A stretch of DNA of 64,000 nucleotides, from assembly GCA_023653785.1 (NCBI GenBank), contig JAMKCH010010277.1, positions 1 through 64,000 on the forward strand. Direction: 5' to 3'. This DNA is from Ophioderma brevispina. Lineage: Eukaryota > Echinodermata > Ophiuroidea > Amphilepidida > Ophiodermatidae. Of this stretch, positions 23,460 through 33,837 are shown piece by piece. The notes below the pieces were generated by a model that saw only the letters and a program-made list of their open reading frames with translations, did not search any database and had not been told where the DNA came from. Position 1 is the first letter of the stretch; each line of letters starts with the position of its first letter. The position numbers and the translations under genes are program-made.

Positions 23460-23552
23460 AATTTTTCTGTATACTTGTATACTGTTAATTATTGTTCTCA
23501 GGTCTTCCTGGGAGACCAAACATTGTATTTGAAGGAATTTCATAATAATAAC
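23460..23552 (+). other. LINE-A 3' terminus
   Basis: The segment ggtcttcctgggagaccaaa, followed by cattgtatttgaagg and an aataa-rich tail, looks like the 3' end of a CR1/L2-like element and marks the right boundary of LINE-A. Confidence 0.55.
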
Positions 23553-23688
23553 GATTAAATGAATAAATCCCTATCATTCGTTTTGATAGAATTGGACATT
23601 TACCCGAATAGGACTGGTTTCAATATGGCACCACAATTCAGTGCACGAGAGCGCACATCATGCGACGAAGTTTCACCAAACTTGGAGT

Positions 23689-24094
23689 GCAGGGCCGTCC
23701 CCCGAGGGGGGGGGGGGTGTTGTGACACCCCACCCCCAATTTCAAAAATTCTGTCGGCAAAATGTTGAATGTCGGCGAAAAGAGTATAATGTGGCGCAAA
23801 TGAGGATGGTGGATTATCGGGGGGTGCATCTATCCACATCTGTTGTTGTTTGTTTTGTTCACGGCTGTAAAGTATCTTGATTCGCGTTGCGGGTGTACCC
23901 CCCACCCCATTCCCCCCCCCCCCCCCTCCCCCCCCCGCTCTCAGATTTCAAACCGAGTGAAATAAAAATTGGGGTATACCTGGCGAGCGCAGCGAGCCGG
24001 GGGAGGGGAAATTTGAAAAATTAGAATCCGGCCAATGATTTTGTCGGCAAACAGACTCAACAACCCCCATTAAATGGTCTGGGGACGCCCCTGC
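23689..24094. mobile_element. 406 bp element with GGGGACGCCCC-type inverted ends
   Basis: The left end gcagggccgtccccc and the right end ggggacgcccctgc are reverse complements apart from one or two bases. Internally, ttctgtcggcaaaatg (left) and gattttgtcggcaaacag (right) are also shared. It contains long G and C runs. The open frames on both strands here are by-products. Likely a short non-autonomous DNA transposon. Confidence 0.65.
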
Positions 24095-24794
24095 TTTGAG
24101 TGTCCAAGAGCAGGTCAGCCATCCCTTTATGTCAATTCCCTTCGCACATGAACATATCGAAACTTGCATATCTGGCAAAAAAAAAACTTTTCCAAAATCT
24201 AAGTTGTTAACAAGAATTTTTCAAACAGCAGCAGTGCAATGTTATTTCAACATGATTTTAATTACAATCTGTTTGTAAGTCTATTTGGTCAAGAACTGCA
24301 AACAAATTCACTGGCCGGTTTGATTTTTTACCTGCCACACAAGAATCCATATCTCTTTTGTTAATATGCATAAAGACTTTTTGGCTTATTCACTGGGTGT
24401 TAGTAATAACGTTAACGTTATCAGATTTTTATTTTGCCGTATCTATTTCTTGAGTCAAACTGAATCAAGCAAAAATATCGGTTTTCACTCTTAACCTAGA
24501 TTGTTTCCATTGGAACATAAAGGAGTACCAGAACCTCAAAACTCTGTGGACGTACGAAGACTTAGACTTATCTCCAAATATAATGAAAAATATAAAACAG
24601 TGAAAAAAAGTATTTTTAGGGTTGGGGACGACGTTGCTGTTGCTTACCCTCTTTTAATATTCGTATATATATGCTATGAATTATATTGTCAAGAATATTT
24701 TTTAAAATACAGGAAATTCGTCCTGTTCACTTTGGAAAGCAGTAAATGATTTATTCAAATTTTCTCCACTTTAAAGGGCATGGACTAACTATTG

Positions 24795-25129
24795 CTTAAA
24801 GGTAGGTTTTCCGATTTATGTATATCTTGTTCTGTACTTGATATGAGAGCCTGGCACCTGCATACACTTACTATCAAGTATCGTGGGAAACAAACTTGCG
24901 ATTTTAATAATAGAAGCAATAATGCACATTGTAAGGCCCTATTCACTACTGTGCTAATATTTATGGTTAACCATTAAAACGGCAGTTTTTTGTTTATATC
25001 TTTGCAAAGAAGTGGATTTCGAAGCTGAAATTTCAGGACGATAGTGAGAATAATACGGCCTTTCATCTGATATCAAAATTTATACTACTTTCGGGTAGCC
25101 CAGATGCGATCGGAACAAGCACCTTTAAA
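24795..25129. mobile_element. TTAAAGGTGC fold-back family, copy 1
   Basis: The left end is cttaaaggtaggttttccga and the right end cggaacaagcacctttaaat. The interior matches, in reverse orientation, the element at 33132-33422 (shared pieces include tttgatatcagatgaaaggcc and taatggttaaccat). No coding capacity. Confidence 0.75.
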
Positions 25130-25149
25130 TGCGTTCTATATATTTAAAG

Positions 25150-25400
25150 GACACAATATTTTTGTGTCGCCTGCCTGAAGGCAAGAAGACACATAGGAAT
25201 CACTTTTTCCACTGTTGTCTGTTGTTGTTAGGTGCAACATGGGATCTCTCATTCGATGATGAGGTCAAAGGTCACGCACCAAGGTCAAAGGTCATGTGAG
25301 GTAAAGTTGTAACATTGGCTGAAAGTGTAACATTAACTTCAATTGAAAAGCTGAAGTTCAATTGGAACCAAACTTGAGTCACAGATACAACGTATTCGTT
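25150..25400. repeat. Repeat carrying two AGGTCAAAGGTCA direct repeats
   Basis: Two exact copies of aggtcaaaggtca occur at 25261-25273 and 25282-25294. They are followed by cttcaattgaaaagctgaag and caattggaaccaaacttg, which also occur inverted in the repeat at 57000-57420, so the two regions share a repeat family. The 13-mer is also the consensus DR1 half-site pair for nuclear receptors; function is not shown. Confidence 0.65.
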
Positions 25401-25439
25401 TTATTCATATCTCGTGTCATTAAATATAACGGAAAGTTT

Positions 25440-25608
25440 TCTATATCCATAAAGTCCCTTAAATGCATTTAAATGCACTTTTGAAAAAAAAAATCACGGA
25501 GCGGACCCCTACCTTGGGTTAAAGGGGAATTGCCCCTAGATCTAACAATAAAAATAACGCTACCTCCCTTTTTGCGGCGATCGTCAGATTTTCCTCTATG
25601 GATATAAA
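25440..25608 (-). mobile_element. ACGTCCCTAGAGG family, copy 1
   Basis: Oriented opposite to the copy at 31268. It carries ttttcctctatggatata at one end, with agatctaacaataaaaataa and aaatcacggagcggaccc inside. The family has five members in this window (also 31268, 37331, 53675, 58645), each about 160-200 bp. Confidence 0.75.
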
Positions 25609-25969
25609 TGCAAAAAGGCTGTTTCGAAAAATAGATTGCACCTTTCTGGAAATGTCCTTGTGTTCCTAGCTATGACCGGTCTCAACCGTGAATACGATTG
25701 AACATTTTAATGTGCTCTACTAGCTTTCAAGTCTTACAAATCCCAACCCTGTGGCCTTTAGATGAAGATATCCCTTTCTCTTAATTTGCACTTGATAGAT
25801 TGTAGAGCACCTCCTCTCTTAAAACCAAAGATTGAAATTCAATCTGAAAGATTAGGATGAGGGAAAGATCTAAAACTCGATTGAAAATTTAAATGAATAT
25901 TTGATTGAATTTCAGTCTGTAATACTGAATTCCCAATCTTAATTTTGAATCTTTCCCTTACCTCCATAT

Positions 25970-26140
25970 TTCCGTTTAAGAGAGTACCGAGAACGTTTCG
26001 AAGTTTTATTGGACAAAGAAGTAGAACAGAAAAACCAAGAAAATAGGCTTTGAACTTGTCTTCTGTCCTAATTGGCCCTATAGAAAAGCATGGCTTGGAT
26101 CTTTTGTCGTACACAACAGAAAATACAAATTTAAAACGCA
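25970..26140. repeat. Segment related to the element at 47831-48197
   Basis: The pieces aggctttgaacttgtct, agaaaagcatgg and gtcgtacacaacagaaa occur in the opposite orientation in the element at 47831-48197. The ends of this copy are not resolved. Confidence 0.5.
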
Positions 26141-26149
26141 AATTTTAAT

Positions 26150-27490
26150 ATCAATGAGTACGAGTCTATGCTATTCAAGTAATAGACACATCTGTTGATT
26201 AAAGATACGGCAAACTTAAAAGTTAGCCTACAAAAATAACTGGACGTCTTTAGCCTCTTATTAATATCCCTATATGTTTTTAGGTATGTTATTTTTATTT
26301 GTAGAATATATCCCTATTCTTCCAATGGCCTAGACTATAATTTACGAGCAAATTGAAGACATTTCATATTTTCAAAAAATGTGCCAGTGCGGCTTTAACG
26401 GGAAACGACGAACAAGTATAAAAATACCAAATCGAGCAAACCCAAAGGTATAACTCCATAATTTATTCGCACCCACTCTGTATCATGTGCTTCATTCCGA
26501 ACTTAAAGGAATAAAGCTTATGATGAAATCATAAAAAGTAGGTCCAATGGCTTTAATGTATTTATGCCAACTCGACATTAATTTATATTACGGCGATGCT
26601 TCGAGAGACAATCAAATTAACTCAATGACCTACATTATGAAGAAGATAATTCAGTAAAATGTACAGTAAATATTTGAAATTGACGTTGTGATTAAAGATG
26701 TTTACACACACCTTTTGAAATGGCATTGTCAGGTTTTGTTGACTTTCCTACTTTAGTTTGTAATCTGCTTTCCTCTGCTAGTAATTCAAGAATTGACTTT
26801 TAAGTGGACCATATCCAAGTGAAATCCTTCAAGGCCATCTTTGTATATATATATTCAATAGGTAGCCATGTTAGCAACAGCTCGACGCCATGCAGGAGTG
26901 TTATTTGCGTCAGTATTTGTGTTAGTTGCGGATTTCCGATGCTTTAGGGAACCATTAAACATAAGTCCTGCCGTAAAAAGGAAGTACTATAAACATTAAT
27001 TCTGTTGGTCATATTCTTCTGTACAATATGAATATTTTGATAAAACTACCATCTAACAACATTAATTGCATACATGCATATATCAAGGACATTTCGTTGC
27101 ATAACTTTACTTGGAACTGGATGATTGAGAAATTTTAAAGAGAGTTTTGAAGAGAGAAAATTCTGCTACAAAAGTTGTTGCTTTTAAAAAATACTTTTGG
27201 TATCAACACACACTCCCTTTTTCCAAAAAGGGTGTTTAAAAAAGTGGCCTTTGCAGTATTCAAAGGTCTAAAGTCAAAAATTATCAAATTAGAACAACAA
27301 TTTCATTTCCATTCTTTTTATTTTTCCTGTTTTCTTTTTGTTTATTTATATTCATTGCGGTATAGGCAAAAAATGAACAAACAAGATAAATACGCAAACA
27401 AATAAACATATTGCTATTTTTATGAAAGAAAGAGGTAATGTTTGAAATGCATGTTTCAAATCAAAATAAACTTGTTTTGTCATTCAGGGC
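26150..27490. other. Non-coding stretch
   Basis: AT-rich sequence without a supported gene, RNA or repeat. The 76-codon + frame at 27175-27405 is low complexity and not recognised. Confidence 0.4.
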
Positions 27491-27495
27491 GAGAC

Positions 27496-27736
27496 TCAAT
27501 AGTCATTGTTTCCTCCATCTGCATTGATGACATCATTGCAGCGTTTACACATACTGTTTACCCGATTGCTGATGTTCTGTTGATGAATGTGGTTCCATGT
27601 TCGCTGGATAATTCCACCAAGTTGAGCCAGTGTAATGTTCTCCTTTTGTCTGCTTTACATTTCACCTGGACCCACAGGTTCTCTATGAGGTTGAGATCAG
27701 GTGACTTGCCAGTGCAACTCCATATACTGCCAATGT
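27496..27736 (-). pseudogene. Tc1-type transposase C-terminal fragment
   Basis: On the minus strand the frame reads WSCTGKSPDLNLIENLWVQV, the catalytic-region hallmark SPDLN-IENLW of Tc1/mariner transposases, whose last acidic residue lies in this block. After a one-base frame change it continues QLGGIIQRTWNHIHQQNISN and then VNSMCKRCNDVINADGGNND, stopping at the position expected for the protein's C-terminus (stop at 27496-27498). Only the last third of a transposase is present, so it is a dead remnant. Confidence 0.8.
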
Positions 27737-27767
27737 CATAACCACATTCCATGAAGGGTATGGTATT

Positions 27768-27906
27768 GCCACCATGGATTGGCCAGCTTGGTGGAATTAC
27801 CCAGCGACCATGGAACCACATTGCTCAACTGAACATCAACAATCTGGTAAAGAGTATGCGCAAACGCTACAATGATGTCATCAGTGTATGTGGAGGAAAC
27901 TATTAA
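27768..27906 (+). pseudogene. Second Tc1 transposase fragment, head-to-head with the first
   Basis: On the + strand, after ATGGATTGGCCAG (MDWPA, the residues that normally precede the SPDLN block), the frame jumps to QLGGITQRPWNHIAQLNINN and then VKSMRKRYNDVISVCGGNY, ending in a stop at 27904-27906. The SPDLN-IENLW block is missing, so this copy has an internal deletion. It is an inverted, diverged copy of the neighbouring fragment. Confidence 0.75.
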
Positions 27907-28418
27907 GTCGCACCCTGGAATAAGCTTATTTTGATGAGGTGGTAGCCTGGTCACTCAAACTATTTTCTCTTTTGAAAGAAAGTTAAGCCAATGACATGAC
28001 ACATTGGATTAAAATTGAATCCAGAATCGCATTTCTAATATTGTTAATTGTCCCAATAAAGCCATCTCGCGGATGTAAAAAAATGTGCATTTGAGGTACA
28101 CACTGAATGGAACCAGAAAGTGTTTTCACCATAATTCATGTCAATATTTGTAATAAATGAAACACGGATGTGAAATAAATCGCATTCAATTTCTTTCCCT
28201 GAATATCAGTGACCAATGATGCACATCATACTGTATTGACTCCAGCAAATAATTGCGCTATTGATATTTAGTAAATCCGCCAGGCGAAACATTCTACATT
28301 TTTTATATGTTGTCAAGGAATAGTTTCTTATTCCAGAACCGTTGGAGTTGAAGAATCAACTCCATTGGAAGGGTTATTTCTGATTTTTTTTTTATTAATA
28401 ACGAACGAGGACGAGGTC

Positions 28419-28566
28419 TATGTGGGTCATGGGAACACCCATGGCCGACCCACATCAAAGCACCCAAATTGGTTTGTGGTTTGCACTTTGTATTGCTGTA
28501 ATTTCGTTTGACATTTTTGATGAGTTGCTATAATGAACACGAAACATGTTGGTGCTGGGCACCAAC
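28419..28566. other. Two short stem-loops
   Basis: At 28419-28455, tatgtgggtcatggg pairs with cccatggccgacccaca. At 28548-28566, gttggtgc pairs with gcaccaac around a three-base loop. They could be parts of a decayed mobile element or a structured RNA; nothing else supports an RNA gene. Confidence 0.35.
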
Positions 28567-28599
28567 GTATGCCCCGCGCAATGGCAGAATTATTTAAAA

Positions 28600-29541
28600 T
28601 TATTTAAAAATAGCCAAGAATTGAGAGATAAATAACATTTTCCAAACAAAACAATGCTAGTGTATGTGACTTTTATTGAAAACTGATGGTATAAATAGTG
28701 GTATCGTAAACTTAACTCAAGTTCACTATACTCTTGTTCAAGTTTACTGTAGTACCTAAATAGTCGACTCGACCATCGTAACTGATGTCAGCTGTCAAGA
28801 AATTGTCAATATTTCTGAATAGGCAATGATATAACCAGGCACTGCTGGCACTTCGCCCAACTGTCTGATATTTGACCCCACTTAACATGTGGAAATAGAA
28901 CCTTGTACAGATCCAATATAAATTTGTGTAAAACACTGAAAATACAATCTATCTCACACTGTATCAATATTTTACTTACACAAAAACTATTTTGTGTTTG
29001 CATAAATATTTATGCCATGTTCATCACAACCATTACGTAATTTAGCACTGTTCATCATTTTCAATTGTCATGAAAAATTGTTATGACCAAGGCTCTTCAT
29101 GCTTCAATACAGCAAAAACTCCATGTCTGTCAAGTTATTCCACATCTATAGCCCCGCGCTCCCGCGCGGGCAATAAGGCTTGACCTCCACAGCCTGGCCC
29201 CGATTTAGCTTGAGCTGTCCTCTTTCACAAATAAATAAACCTCGGGATTTACCGTGATTCCAACTAACTAACCGTATATTTCAGCATTTATTGGAAAATG
29301 AAACGAAGCTGAACGAAAATCATGATAGAAATGTTGTTTGGCAAGCTATGACCTAACATCTTTGTACAGAGCCAAGACCCGTTGACTTATTGCACATCTT
29401 TTTGTAAAATCAAGACCCATTTACTTATTGCTGAACCTCATTTCTACAACAACACCCCCAACTCTTTGTAATATTAAGTCCAGCTAGTTAAAGATACAGC
29501 CCTGCGATCAAGCCAAATTAGTTGTTTGTGTCTGATATTTA
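28600..29541. other. Non-coding stretch
   Basis: A minus-strand frame of 74 codons at 28712-28936 has no recognisable domain. A GC hairpin (ccccgcgctcccgcgcgggc) sits near 29153. Nothing else can be named. Confidence 0.35.
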
Positions 29542-30427
29542 CAGAGTGGTCCAAAGAAGTTTACACTTTTATGTCTGCAGATTTCTCAAAAGTGGATGGA
29601 CATAATACAATTTCTTGTTAGAACCTGGTGAAATCGGCGTTGAAACAAAGCTCATATAACAAAATGGCGGCCGTGTAGAGAAAAATAGTAAAAAACTACT
29701 TTGTACACACTTAAGTCTATGGGGCAATCATGATGTTAATAATAATCAATACCATTGCGTGAACTGTAGGCCCACTCACGTAACTATTGACCACCCTTCG
29801 AGTTAGTGTGAAGTGTTTACTGTTAGAAAATGAATGAGGGAATATCTCAGCTGTGAAATTGAACTTGAAATGATCATTTACATAATAATTAACAATTAAC
29901 AATTGGGGGAATTTTAAATTGAAAAAGACTTGTATTTTCCTTTCAAGACTGATCAAGACTCTGCTTGAACTTTTTCAACCGGGATTTTCAATGTTTGCAT
30001 GGTTTGGGACAAGAACATAAAGAAGAAATATTGCAGCCCCGATTGCAGCCCGTTTTATTTTTAAATTTATAAGAGAAACTTGAAATAATTTGAGATGCCT
30101 TAATTCTTACCTTGTGGTTATTATTAAATACCAAGTCCCATGACGTGGTGCTTTGTTCAACGTGTTTATCAATCTTGGATATACAGTTTGTGACCACCAA
30201 CAGAGTGCCATAGACTTACGTGTACGTGTGTGTGTGTGTAAAGTAATCTTTGACCTTTTTCTCTAGATGGCATCCATTTTGTCATTTCAGCTTTGTTTTC
30301 AACGCCATTTTTACCAGGGTCCAACAAAATATTGTAGATAATAAATAGCCTCAAACTATTTTGATATGTCTACCCACTTTGAGAAATTTGGCGACAAAAA
30401 GTGTAAACCTTTATTTGGACCACTCTG
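29542..30427. mobile_element. 886 bp TA-flanked mariner-like element, non-autonomous
   Basis: The left end is cagagtggtccaaagaagtt followed by tacacttttatgtc. The right end is gacaaaaagtgtaaacc followed by tttatttggaccactctg. They form a roughly 35 bp imperfect terminal inverted repeat. The element is bounded by TA on each side, the target duplication of Tc1/mariner elements. No transposase frame is present; the 70-80 codon frames inside lack the catalytic motifs. Confidence 0.8.
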
Positions 30428-31267
30428 TATTTTGAGATATTGCGTAGGAATCAACTTTCTTTGTATTTCATTGTGCAGAGTAACACTAAAATGACCTTAC
30501 GATAAGTTCAATTCTGATGTTTTTTAGCAAAAATTAATGAATGTCAGCAAATGGCGTGCAATTGAAAACTGATATTTGATTTTGTCACTATCACTTGAAA
30601 TCACAAACATTGATTAATCGCATCCCATATTGCTTCTGTATTATTTCGTTAAGTATTGGTTGTAATTATTAAAATTCATGTTGCAAAAAGCTATATTTGA
30701 AAACAACAATATTGAAAAAAGGACGTCAAATTCCAACTGATAGCTAGAATTGTGGTTAAAAGTACACACGCAGACCAGATACAAGGAGGTTCTGAAATAA
30801 CCAAGATCGCTTGTAAGCGCTTCCCATAGGGGATGGTCACTTCGGGTCGAAATGGTTTGGCTTTTTGAGGCCATGCTTTTAACTCTAATATGTATTGATT
30901 ACACAAGGGGAAAAGAGGCGCAAATGTGGAACTAGTGATATATTTTAATAGAAAACATAAGACCCACACATTGTGTGAGATGTTAGTTTTGACAAAGCAA
31001 GGTTAGAATTATCTAGCTATACTATATACAATGTCATGCAGCACACGTACTTTTTGCAGATGTTAAACATATCATTTACATCCATTGAAATTATTATGTG
31101 CACACATCAGCTATGTATGTGCAGAGCATTAAAATAGTAGGTGTCTTTAATATGTTTTCATTGCGTTAATGTGCTTAACACCAAGTAGCTCTATTTAGTA
31201 GCTCTATCAGTTTTAATAGGTACATGTTGTTTTCGAGGTGTACCTAGAGAAGAAAGGTTGATCTTCC

Positions 31268-31428
31268 ATATCCCTAACGTCCCTAGAGGAAAATCTGACG
31301 ATCACCGCAAAAAAAAGTGAGGCAGCGTTATCTTTCTTGTTAGATCTAGGATCAATTTCCTCCTTAACCAAGGCCATGATTTTTTTCAAAAGTGCATTTA
31401 AAAGCAGCTAAGAGACGTTAGGGATATA
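31268..31428 (+). mobile_element. ACGTCCCTAGAGG family, copy 2
   Basis: It begins atatccctaacgtccctaga and ends gacgttagggatata, giving short terminal inverted repeats (tatccctaacgtc and gacgttagggata). This is the copy with the best preserved ends and so best defines the family. Confidence 0.8.
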
Positions 31429-31635
31429 GAAACAAAGGGCAGAAAGCTCCGGCAACATTGATTTTCAACACATAAGACGCAGATGGCGCCTGCTAATCTG
31501 TATGCACAGTCAGAGTAATGTCAGATTAGGTTCATAAACAAAGAGATAACAATTTGAATACCGTCATTATTGAACAAATGTTACAGTGTAACAGGAATTG
31601 CAGACCATCAGTCCACTCTTTTACTTCCAATCAAT

Positions 31636-32829
31636 TACGACCTTTAGAAAACCGGGCTTATGCTTATGCAGGTGCGGTGATGCAGTGAGCGCGCTCATGC
31701 CCAGCTGCGGTTGGTGTAAAACGCATAAGCGCATAAGAGCATAAGACTGCATAAGCATAAGCATAAGCGTGCATAAGCATAATCGCATAAGAGTGCATAA
31801 GTATAAGAATAACCGTATATACGGAACATAATCGCATAAGAGTGCATAAGCATAAGAATGATCGTATATACGGAACATAATCGCATAATCGCATGCATAA
31901 GAGTGCATAAGCATAAGAATAACCGTACAGCATAGTGGTACCGGATGCATAGTAAGCACAAGAATAACGGTATGTACGGAGCATTTAGCGCAAGAGAACA
32001 TAAGAGTGTAAAACGCCAAATAAGCCCCACGGAAGCCTCTACGGAGCATAAGCGCACCATGGTGTAAAACGCCGCGTTCACTGTACATACGGAGCATAAT
32101 CGGGAGAGGGGAGGGGAGGGGGATACTGAACATGTCAAGGCATACGGGGATGTGGCTCCAAAGGGTTGTCTTAACCAAAAAATCATTACACATTGGTCCC
32201 GTTTTTTGCCAAAAATCTTGGATAAGGGTTGCAATTTTAGAAAAAAGAAGGAAAACACTCTGTAAAATCACCCTTTTTGAAGGCAGAAAAATCCCTTAGA
32301 CATGGGTCCAATTTGCAAAATTTTTCGAGAGAAAATGCGCTTATGCTCCGTACTGTACGGTTATCGTATGCTTATTCAGTCGTATGCGCGTTATGCCGCT
32401 TAGTCTTATGCGCTTATGCTGTTATGCGCTTATGCTCCGTTTATACGGTTATTCTTATGCTTATGCAGTCTTATGCACCGGTCTTATGCTCTTATCCGCT
32501 TAGTCATGCAGTCTTATGCTCTATGCGCTTATGCACTTATGCTCTTATGCGCTTTGTCTTGCAGTCTTAGTGCTCTTATGCGCTTTGCTCTTATGCGCTT
32601 ATTCGCTTATGCTCTTATACGGTTATTCTTATGCTTATGCAGTCTCTGCTCTTAGGTCGCTTATGCGTTTTTACACTACCCGTGCCCAGCTTGTTAGGAA
32701 ATGTGACGCATGAATTCAAAGTTCACTCGTATCGATCGATTTCGGTCACATTCATGAACAGAAGCTGGGCATGGGCGCGAATCACCGCAATCTGGCATAA
32801 GCTAAGCCCGTTTTCTACAGGTCTGTAAC
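31636..32829. mobile_element. Composite fold-back complex: short element split by a CATAAG-repeat element
   Basis: The outer left end acgacctttagaaaaccggg and outer right end gcccgttttctacaggtctg match the ends of the roughly 205 bp fold-back elements at 44475-44677 and 59537-59742. In this copy the left arm runs to tgcccagct (31698-31706). It is followed by about 0.96 kb of CATAAG-type repeat sequence, and resumes at tgcccagct (32683-32691) with the core (gaattcaaagttcactcgta) and right arm. A second element has therefore inserted into the first. Confidence 0.8.
31714..32676. mobile_element. Inner CATAAG fold-back element with 9 bp target duplication
   Basis: The left end gtgtaaaacgcataagcgca and the right end tgcgcttatgcgtttttacac-like sequence are inverted repeats. 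Each arm (about 31720-32100 and 32335-32670) is a tandem array of units such as cgcataagagtgcataag, with periodic ccgtatatacgg palindromes. About 230 bp of unique sequence sits between the arms. The same nonamer, tgcccagct, lies just outside both ends. The Tyr/Leu/Cys/Ala-rich open frames of up to 216 codons here are translations of the repeat. Confidence 0.75.
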
Positions 32830-33131
32830 TTCTTTTAGAAGTTTGGGGTCAATCCTTCCACATATTCTTAATTTTCGTTTAGGGGTTTTAATGTTTGCCT
32901 TTCAATGATTATCTGGTCATGTGCTTTACGGTAATCCCTATGCAGTAGGAACGCCAACGACGCATATAGCCGTTAAAAGGTCAATTTTAAGGGTTCGAAC
33001 TTTGGTGAGCGGCATGAGCACTCGTGGGTACGAGGAACGATATTTTTTCGCGCGGTTTTCAATAGCAATTTTTATTGATTAATTATTAACACAGGAGAGG
33101 ACCAATATTTCCCACAGACTGCAGAATAAGT

Positions 33132-33422
33132 CTTAAAGGTGCATGTTCCGATCGTCTTTGGGACCCCCTGATTTACCCGGAAGTAGTAGCGATTTTGATA
33201 TCGGATGAAAGGCCATATTTTTCTCACTGTAGTCCTGAAATTTGAGCCCTCAAATCCATTTCATTCCCAAGATATAAACAAAAAACCGCCGTTTTAGTGG
33301 TTAACCATCAATATTAGCACAGGTTTGTTTTCCCACGGTGCTTGATGGGTGTATGTGCAAGTGCCAGGCTCTCATATCAAGTAGAGAACACAATACACAT
33401 AAATCGGAACAAGCACCTTTAA
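33132..33422. mobile_element. TTAAAGGTGC fold-back family, copy 2
   Basis: The left end is cttaaaggtgcatgttccga and the right end tcggaacaagcacctttaaa. It is the reverse-orientation relative of 24795-25129. Confidence 0.8.
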
Positions 33423-33711
33423 ATATTTATATTTTGTTTATAAATATACAGTTTTTCAATCGGCTTTCTCCACAGTCGATATAAGGAAAATTTAGTCATG
33501 ATCATGCTGTCGAATTCCAAGAGAATTTTGCAATGTTTACATTTTTCAAGTACCTGCGAATGTGCATCTTATCAAAATGAATGACTCATTTTTAGCATGA
33601 TGAGATAAAATTATTGGTATAATTCATCTTCTGATAGGATTTATTGGTGGTAATGACCGCACTTGTTAGAAAATGCAGTTTGAAAACACGTTGTCAAAAT
33701 GATAGTTGACA

Positions 33712-33747
33712 GATAGATCAACTCTATACCTATAGAGTTGATCTATC
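33712..33747. other. Perfect 17 bp stem-loop next to the tRNA-like sequence
   Basis: gatagatcaactctata (33712-33728) and its exact complement (33731-33747) are separated by cc. Confidence 0.85.
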
Positions 33748-33764
33748 ATTGCTCTACATAGGGC

Positions 33765-33837
33765 ACCTTATTAGCTCAGTTAGCAAGCGCGCTTTTCAAC
33801 TAATACGGAGTTAACGGTTCGAGTCCGGCCAAGAGCA
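33765..33837 (+). tRNA. Degenerate tRNA-like sequence (probable pseudogene)
   Basis: It contains an A box, tagctcagttagc, and a perfect B box, ggttcgagtcc, spaced exactly 44 bases apart, as in a real tRNA (positions 8 and 52). A run of T follows at about 33839, as for RNA polymerase III termination. The acceptor stem pairs poorly (accttat against caagagc), as do the anticodon stem and two pairs of the T stem, so aminoacylation is doubtful. It is best read as a tRNA pseudogene or SINE head; the anticodon cannot be assigned safely. Confidence 0.45.

Larger units (their letters stand above)
14319..23552 (+). mobile_element. LINE-A: decayed CR1/L2-like non-LTR retrotransposon, interrupted twice
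   Basis: In one orientation, the protein-like segments appear in the order expected for a CR1/L2-type LINE. First come an SGNH-esterase-like region (14319-15076) and a Cys/His finger-like piece (about 15320-15430). Then come the apurinic endonuclease (about 15480-16150) and a reverse transcriptase in two parts (20390-21198 and 22039-22930). A 3' tail ends in aataataacgattaaatgaa at about 23552. A second LINE (about 16260-20385) and a short DNA element (21199-22035) are inserted into it. Removing them leaves about 4.2 kb, a normal LINE length. Many stops and frameshifts show it is dead. The start is not defined; 5' truncation is possible. Confidence 0.8.

Noticed and set aside
23600..23905. 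Pro- and Gly-rich frames on both strands
   Set aside because: They fall in the G-run/C-run short transposon at 23689-24094.
28712..28936. 74-codon minus-strand frame that looks protein-like
   Set aside because: No known motif, no flanking exon signals that could be trusted, and no second piece in reading order.
31621..32271. The longest open frames of the window (216 and 187 codons, minus strand)
   Set aside because: They are translations of the CATAAG tandem arms of the fold-back element, all rich in Tyr, Ala, Leu and Cys, with equally open frames in other registers.
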